64,000 nt of DNA, taken from positions 52,836,079-52,900,078 of the forward strand of contig OY829327.1 in the NCBI GenBank assembly GCA_963691655.1. Direction: 5' to 3'. Numbering within the stretch: position 1 is the stretch's first letter; each line of letters begins with the position of its first letter. A model generated the notes under the pieces. It saw only the letters and a list, made by a program, of their open reading frames with translations, did no database searches and was not told where the DNA came from. The stretch is from Toxonevra muliebris (Eukaryota; Arthropoda; Insecta; Diptera; Pallopteridae). Shown piece by piece: positions 57,446-64,000 of the stretch. A program made the position numbers and the translations under genes.

Positions 57446-57892
57446 TAGAGTTACGGTTAATTTAAAAAGCTTACTTTTTTATAAAAACTGGAAAAACCTA
57501 TATAATTTTAATTTATTCTTAAACAAAATCAACATTTTTCTTTTTATAAAAAGGAGGCAATTTTTCTAAAACCATTTTATTTTTGAACAGGCAAATTGAT
57601 TGGGCTGTTATCTTCAGATTCTAATTACCGAATTGATGTTAAAAATTTAATTAAAAAAAATTTGAGATAAGTTCGAATTTTTGCAAATAAACGTAGATTT
57701 TTTTAACGAAAAAAAAAAAAATATGGTAATTATTTGCATACCTCTAACAGAAACAAGAAGAATTTTTGAGATAGCTTTAACGAAAACTTTGTAATAACAA
57801 CACAATGTTCATATAACATTGATTCGGTTGATCATATTAAAAAAAAGAAATAGAAAAATTTTTCAAGTTTGTCACTTCATATTAGTGTCTGA
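57446..57892. other. Non-coding stretch
   Basis: AT-rich; nothing recognised. Confidence 0.45.
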
Positions 57893-58010
57893 CCGATTAT
57901 TCGGCTTCAGCTTCGGTTCTTCGGCTATTCGGCCTAAAATTGCACCTTCGGCTTCGGCAAAAAATGGCTGAAGTTTTGGCCGAAGTATTTTGTCGAAGCC
58001 GAAGATTATA
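57893..58010. repeat. CTTCGG-rich inverted repeat
   Basis: CTTCGGCTTCGGCAAAA (57946-57962) is inverted as TTTTGTCGAAGCCGAAG (57988-58004), one mismatch in 17. GGCTGAAG and GGCCGAAG lie between the arms, and TTCGGCTTCAGCTTCGG lies just before them. This looks like a compact element or element end built of CTTCGG units. Confidence 0.6.
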
Positions 58011-58720
58011 AGCATAGCATTTTATTTTATAATAATTTTTACTATAGATTGGCAGTGAAAATTTATACAAATAAATAAATGTGAAGTGGTTATATAAAGT
58101 ATTTACATTATAATTTCTGTGTTATATTTTCTCCGTTTGCTTGTTCCATTTTTACTTTTGAAGTAATCAGTGATTTTTTTAACGAACAACCTTTAGATGT
58201 ACTTAATATCATTAGGACAAGTGGGGCAAAACGGCTCTCCCTCATATTTGAAGCGGTGAAGAAAGTATTTGAAGCAACCATATTAGCTTAGTAACAGTGT
58301 AATATAGAAATTTATCCATGTTCGCCTTATCCTATTGATTAGTATGCTCCCAAGCAGACTTAGTCAAAAATTAAAAATAGAAAATAGTTTTTCTAGATAA
58401 TGTTAATGAAAAACGTGCAAGAATAAAAATTTCCTAAAAAAAGTTTTTCACTTCACCGTTCCGATTTGGCAAAGAACTGAAGGCCTCTTCCATTCGGGTA
58501 CAAATATAACTCATACCACAATAAGCTCAGTCTAGGGCTTCCACGAACTGTTGTGTAAAAAAAGAAGACAAAAGAAACCACAGGATTTATTTTTTAATTG
58601 TCTACAAAACAGATTTCTCTATTTTTCACAAAGGTTCGTTATTGGCTGGCTCTAATGTCTGCAAAACGCATCAGATGAATTTTTTTACAAGCTTAAGAAA
58701 CTCTGGGTTAATTAAGACCT
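58011..58720. other. Non-coding stretch
   Basis: No recognised motif; mixed to AT-rich. Confidence 0.45.
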
Positions 58721-59786
58721 GGGCGTTGCGAAAACGCAACGTTGGTAATTTTTCGTTTTCTGAGTAAATAATTAAAAAATCTGAACTTGATGCAGTTAAT
58801 ATTTAATCATATGGCCAATTTTTTGGTCTTTAACGTTACAGTCGTACGCATATTTTTGCAAATATGTCGAAAATATCCCATGAAACTAATTTTTTTTTAC
58901 ATTGACATGTAAATAGGCCTCAAGGCCTACATTTCATGTGAACAAACTGTTTTTTTAACTTTTGTCTTTTCAAAGATATAACCGTTTCAAAATGTCTTTA
59001 GATTATTCTATGTTTGAATTGATTTGATTTCTTTATTTCATTAAATATATTTCAGTTCAAAGTTGACCAATTTTTTTCCTCAATTTTCAAAATTATGTCA
59101 AATATTTTAAAACACTTTAAATTCAAAATTTCTTTTGGTGTTGCCTTTTTACAATCGTATATTTGATATAAATTCATTTTTTAATTCAACAATTTCGTCA
59201 ACAATTTATTTAAAATATAAATTTAACGCTGGGCCTAAGTGTTGCTAACTAATTTTTCTCTTGTGACAGCTCTGTATAAGTCAACTAATTTCCATTATTT
59301 TTATTAAGACTTTTTCATATAATTTATGCTACCGTTTTTGCAATGTTTATAAAACGTTTTTTTGACTTAAAAAGAAATCGAAGAAGTGATAAATGGTCCG
59401 ATAAAGAAGTTGAATCGGCAATCATGAGATGTATCAAAACATAACTAAAGCATAAAATTACTCTTCACTCCTGTCCGTCCATGTACTAATCACAATATTT
59501 ATGGCCATATGGTGACCACTCGTAAGTACTTTTTCACCACTTTTGGAAGACTAGACAATAACGCAATAAATTTCTATAAACAATATATAAAAATAAGTTT
59601 TAAATAATAAAAAATCATTCCAAAAATATTCTTTTCTTGTTAAAAATGATTTAAAACCCAAATTTTAAATCATTACTTTTGACATAAAACTAAGATCTCT
59701 ATATACTATATAGATAAGAATATTATTACTAAAGGTACTTGTTTTGTATAGCACATAGGCCCAGCGTTGCGTTTTCGTAACGTACC
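58721..59786. mobile_element. Element or nested MITEs with GTTGCG-AAAA-CGCAAC ends
   Basis: GGGCGTTGCGAAAACGCAACG (58721-58741) pairs in inverse with CGTTGCGTTTTCGTAACG-TACCC near the right end (59765-59786). A second inverted pair, AACGCTGGGCCTAAGTG (59225-59241) and CACATAGGCCCAGCGTT (59752-59768), sits inside and overlaps the right end, so two elements may be nested. The left half of the inner pair abuts TTAA. The interior is AT-rich with no transposase. Confidence 0.45.
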
Positions 59787-61292
59787 CTATAGGGTTCGGG
59801 ATAAAAATTTTTTTAGATTTTTTTTTAGTTAGGTGAAATGTAAACTCCATGTAAAGTTTGCACCAGCCGTTATATGCTCAGGTTTTAATGGGTAAAATGA
59901 TATGATACGGCGTACCTACAGAAAATTGTTATGGTAGTAGATTCACCCATTTCAGTAGAGGTGGTCGAGCCGTGCCGCTTGGGAACTTGCAGGTTAAAAG
60001 TGTGAGTAAACATAAGTAAACGAACATGACCTGACGTCATGGAAACACCAGCTGATTCTTAGTTTTGTGAGTTTCAAATAACGGAGAAGGGTAATGTGTG
60101 TATTCCATCATTCTTGGAAGTGAGTTTACGTCACGGTTATATACTCTCCCTTTCTCTTGCCTTTGTGTGTTGTCTGTCAGGACGACAGACTATTCTTTTA
60201 ATCAATTATGCACTTTCTGCAAAAGTTTATATTCTACTCTCAAACTTTTTAATTTTCATATAAAATGTGAATAATTTGAGTAGGTTTCTATCCAGTTAAT
60301 GAAATTTCGTCTACTTGCAAAAATTCCAACTTAAATGGTGATAAAAGTTTTGTTGGCAGTAAATTAGCATAAATGAATAGAAATATGTATGCAAGTATAT
60401 ATGTATAAATATGTGCATATATAGCAACTTGTGCTAAATTGAAAATTAAATTTTTTTTTATTAATTTTTGCTTATTTCACAGCTAGAAACTTTTATTTTT
60501 TTGCAATTTTCGAAAAGTGTCTATTGTATTTCAAATGCATTCAGGCAAGTAGCACAATAAAAGCATTTTCAATTATTCAACTACTTTACTGAAATGAAAT
60601 TCAATTTAAAAATTTTTACATAGCTGCACACATTCAGAGCGAGATATAAATAAATGCATTTAACAAAAAAGAAATAAAAATCTGATAGTAAAAAAAGTAG
60701 CACAAAGGCACTTCAGATAAATAAAACAACTGCACACAAATTGCATAATAACATGAAATTGTATAAATTTAAATTTATTTGACACCAGTGTGATGCTGGC
60801 TGGCATTATTCAAGCATACAACCATCAGGAACTCATTTCTAGCAGCGCTCAGCCGCCCACTCTCCACTAGCCTAGCTATGGATCCATTCAAATGAAACCC
60901 ACATTAGTTACATAAGAACACAAATACATATACATATAAGTATATGTATGTACAGAAAAAGTTGCAGCAGAAACTGAATGTTTGTATGTGTGTGTGAGTA
61001 ATAAGGGATAACAAAGCACCAGTGCCAAAATAACAGCAGGAACAAAAAATATTGCAGTTTGAAAAAATTTAAGAAACTAGCACACTGAACTCTCATAAAA
61101 CCTACTAAAGTTGGCAAGCATCCAAATATATATAACGTTAGTCCCAACAACGAGAGAAAACGATATACTATACTAGAAGTAAAAGAGGAACAACAGCAGC
61201 AGTAGCAAAAGTACATGGCAACAACAACAGCTGCAACAGAGACAACAACACGGTTTGCTTGCCTGCAGCTGATGACACTGAACATTTGTTTG
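59787..61292. other. Non-coding stretch
   Basis: The 151-residue minus-strand ORF at 60908-61363 is rich in Ser, Val, Cys and Phe and comes from CAG/CAACAA-type repeats. I regard it as a shadow. No exon is recognised. Confidence 0.5.
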
Positions 61293-61314
61293 CCGCTGCT
61301 GCTGCTGCTGCTGC
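61293..61314. repeat. (GCT)7 triplet repeat
   Basis: Seven GCT units after GCC. They would read Ala, Leu or Cys on one strand and Gln, Ser or Ala on the other; no coding frame is supported. Confidence 0.9.
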
Positions 61315-62779
61315 TAGCATTGCGGTACCTAGCATCAACATTTTTTCTTCTTTTTTTTTGCATTCAACGGAAACGGAAATAGCGCAGGAAAGACTCTGCC
61401 ATTACTGCTGCTATTGAAGGGCAAAGACTGAGGCCAACAAAAAACACAAACAACAACAATAAGAACTTTTATCCACTATTGCAAGGAAAGGAAAAACTTT
61501 AGATGTGTAGAGCAAAATGTATAGTTAAAATATACAGAAATACTTTGCCCAAATTCTCAGCGAACCAAAAAAATAAAATCAAACTTGAATGTAATGAAAA
61601 AGTAAGAAAGAAAGTAAAAAATTAAGCGAACAATGGCAAAAAACTAGAACGCCACGACGTTGAGTCGGAATAGTTTTTATATAAGAAAGAAAGAGAAGAG
61701 ATGGGATTGTGTATGTGTACCGAAGAAGAATCAAGCCAGAGACTGATGCGCTATCGAAACTATTGATTTTAACTACACTTTTCTTTTTGTTTTTCTTGTT
61801 ATTCACAACAAACCTAAAACTTAAACTTAGATTTGGGGGGAAAAAGCCAAAAACTTTTTCATTTTATTTAAAAATGTGTGCAAAACAAAAAATTGTTTTG
61901 TTTTTATTGAAATGCAGCTAAAAAAAAAAAAAGTTTTCGTTTTAGCCTAAAAGCATAATTGAAAATATTTCTGCCTGCTGGCTACAATGAAATAAGTGGT
62001 ATCGAGTTCAAAATTCATACATACGCATACACTTAAACCATTGCTACAACAACTAAGTGAAAAGTAAAAAAGTTGCGCTAGGATAAATCTAGTTGTTGAT
62101 GTTGGTTGTTTTTGCAACTTGAGTTGTTTCACTCTTGTGCTTCTGTGCACAATGCTGCGGCTGTGATGTGTGGGTATTATATTTTTGTGGGCTGCTGACG
62201 ATTTTCTCGTCATTGTTTTGCAATGTTGCGTCATATTTTGGTTTTTGTTTCTTTTTTTGTTTGTTTGAACTTATTTTTTAAGTTGCTTATACAATGGATT
62301 TGCAAACAGCTACAGCAATAACAAAAATATATGTAGGTACTACAATAAACAAAAATATTGTTAAACCAGAAAAAGTAGTTGTAATGGCAGCAGCAGCGCA
62401 TTTTCAATGCTATTGTGCGCCTATAAATATGCACAAAGTTCAAGTGCGAGTATAATACTTTATTTTTCTTCTTTTCTTAATCTTCGTTGTTGTCGTCGAT
62501 TCGTCTTCTTACCATTTTCTTTCTTATTCAAATTATATTTTACGCTGTAATTAACCTAACTTGGTAAATATTTGTTGAGCTTCATTTTTGTTGATTTAAT
62601 GTTTCTACATGGTAAAGAAAACGAAAACATCAACATTGAGTTCCCATCGAATTTATTAATTTGTAAATATGCTATGCAACTTGTGGCGTGTGTAGGTTTT
62701 TGGTTATGGGGAGAAGCTTTAAACATTGAATATAACTTGGTAAATCAACTCTAAAAAGACGCTCCGTATTAATAAACAT
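61315..62779. other. Non-coding stretch
   Basis: A-rich DNA, CAA and GTT triplet runs (62076-62130), and short ORFs only. Confidence 0.5.
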
Positions 62780-63262
62780 GTTCCTATACGTATGATAAAT
62801 AACTCTTGTCCCTGGTTTAGTTTTTAAGTTTAGAGTACGATTTAGAATAGAAGAAAGAAACGGAAAAGTATTCCTGTTAGTGCTAATGGGATAGCTTATA
62901 AAGTTGGTAGGAATTATGCTACTTCTGCCATAATAACAGCTAATTCTAGATTTTTCAAGTCTTATTTGAATGCTTCACTTCCTACAAAGCACAATGGAAT
63001 AATTTAAAGAAACTTGGTGTCTATGGTAAAACAAACCGTGGTTGTAATATTGTCCCGGATGTTTTTAGTGAATCCCTTATGTCTGCATAATATTGATGGT
63101 ATAGATAATACAGCATACTATCCTTTAGAATCTGTTACGTTAAGTAGTGCATTTTCTTTTTGTGCAGTTGATGATGTACTGAATATTAAGTAATGTATAA
63201 TGTATCTAAACAAATTATGATAATTAACAAGTTATTATCCTAAATAAAGAAGAAGAAGAAGA
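62780..63262 (+). mobile_element. LINE fragment with (GAA)n tail, internally deleted
   Basis: Across shifted + frames it reads INNSCPWFSF (about 62797-62826), TANSRFFKSYLNASLPTK (about 62937-62990), then WNNLKKLGVYGKTNRGCNI (about 62998-63054), PDVFSESLMS and FSFCAVDDVLNIK. These resemble the linker between endonuclease and RT in jockey-type ORF2 (NxxCPWF, LWxxLKxLGv, FSxxxxDDVxxAI). The sequence then jumps straight to TAAATAAAG plus (GAA)5 at about 63240-63262, so the RT and C-terminus are missing. This is a deletion derivative or a very decayed copy. Confidence 0.55.
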
Positions 63263-63331
63263 AAGTTATATCGCCTTACTTATTACACAGCCACACAAAA
63301 TAAAATTTTTGTTCTGATCTGGTGTTAATTA
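63263..63331. other. Short spacer
   Basis: Nothing recognised. Confidence 0.4.
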
Positions 63332-63425
63332 CATGTTTTTGGGATCGCTGAATCTGAATCCGAGGTCTATTCAACCCCATCACATCAGGATTCTGCCACA
63401 ACCTCAAAAAACCCATATTTCTTAC
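63332..63425. repeat. Relative of the 39023-39316 MITE
   Basis: TTTTTGGGATCGCTGAATCT matches TTTTTGGGGTCGCTGAAATC of the MITE. A CCTCAAAAAACCC block about 60 bases on could be its other arm. Confidence 0.45.
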
Positions 63426-64000
63426 TTACTTTATTTGAGCAAAAAAAGCAATCTTCTTTACGAATAGGTTCGTTTCATTCTGATGGACTGGATAATTTAA
63501 TTGTTTTTTTTTTTGTCATTTTTAACGAATCAACATTACTATTACTCTGTATAAATTATATTGGGAACCCATGAATGATCACCAAAATGCAAATCAAAAA
63601 TTTCCTTTGTGACTTTGATGTCATCGTTCATTTGTTTCCTTAATAAACTAACTTCGCATTTACAGAAAATATAACAAACACATAAAGATTGCTATCATAA
63701 TCGTGAGATGGATTGTTACTTCTTCTTGTCGTATTATTCTCTACAATAACTAAGTCAGCAACTAATGTAGGGCTGCAATTGCATGATGACGATTCTTGTG
63801 GGACCGCTTTCCCACCCTGATCAGCTCCCGATACTGGGATTCCGAGTGCCTGCATCATGACACATTTCCTACGTGTGTCTGCCATAACGGCATGAAAGCC
63901 ATGATCCGGGGACTTTGTGGATCACGGAATGACGTTGTCCACCAACACCACGTAAGGGCACGATATAATCGCTCATAAAGAAGAACATAATTTGCCATGG
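63426..64000. other. Unassigned stretch, GC-richer at the window edge
   Basis: From about 63740 GC content rises. A minus-strand frame (63885 down to 63640, starting MADTRRKCVMMQALGIP and extending upstream to a stop) is open but matches nothing I know. The same bases also carry an open + strand frame (63796-63978). It may be an exon or a repeat continuing beyond the window. Confidence 0.3.

Noticed and set aside
60908..61363. 151-residue minus-strand ORF
   Set aside because: Composition (Ser, Val, Cys, Phe runs) follows from CAG, CAA and CA-type simple sequence; no conserved motif.
63640..63885. Minus-strand ORF with a non-repetitive peptide at the window edge
   Set aside because: No recognised family, and the other strand is also open. 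Kept only as an unassigned stretch.
1..64000. CRISPR arrays, bacterial operons or prophage genes
   Set aside because: No regular repeat-spacer arrays, no Shine-Dalgarno-type gene spacing and no long dense ORFs; all features are eukaryotic.

Overview
The window looks like intronic or intergenic DNA from an insect, most likely a higher fly (Brachycera). It is AT-rich and full of (CA)n, (GTT)n and CAG/CTG tracts. It has A-rich, stop-rich stretches resembling fly 5' leaders, and its mobile elements are Tc1/mariner, piggyBac-like, hAT-like and Helitron-like DNA transposons plus LINEs. A tephritid-like fly is my guess from the repeat types; no gene proves it. There is no operon, CRISPR array, rRNA or intact long protein gene. 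Almost every translated ORF is a simple-sequence shadow or a fragment of a dead transposon.

Host-gene signals are few and all on the + strand. A leader-like A-rich stretch ends at a strong splice donor (about 9250-9892). A second promoter/leader-like stretch lies at about 24020-24764. A possible non-coding exon lies at 37864-38053. A short, well-bounded candidate coding exon lies at 45407-45474. An AG|GTAAGTG junction behind a long pyrimidine tract at 46158/46159 looks like a recursive-splicing (ratchet) site. Together they fit the interior of a very large + strand gene with alternative 5' exons, but the gene cannot be named from sequence alone.

Mobile elements, left to right: a Tc1-like element with IR/DR-type ends and a dead DDE transposase (3575-5127); a LINE RNase H relic (7440-7840, minus); a piggyBac-like transposase relic (13340-13750); a Helitron-like element carrying a TTTTCTACTAC tract (14302-16098), with a second copy in opposite orientation (29915-31494); a multiply broken LINE (17235-19638); a tRNA-derived SINE-like unit (20041-20220); a TA-flanked MITE (27274-27490); a decayed transposase-like gene of a family common in insects but not named here (28180-29240); a hAT-like element (33591-34551) nested in the 3' end of another Helitron-like copy (34552-34810); MITEs at 39023-39316, 41281-41552, 42535-43171 and 53499-53865; a short complete Helitron-like element (41753-42460); two copies of an unclassified GC-rich repeat (48639-49340 and 55791-56446); a tRNA-Glu-derived unit with a 10-bp inverted repeat in its anticodon arm (49651-49760); elements with GTTGCG-AAAA-CGCAAC palindromes (50524-50850 and 58721-59786); a LINE 3' end (51268-52150, minus); and a LINE fragment with a (GAA)n tail (62780-63262).

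No set of genes here works together as a system. The interest lies in transposon structure, nesting and possible splicing signals.
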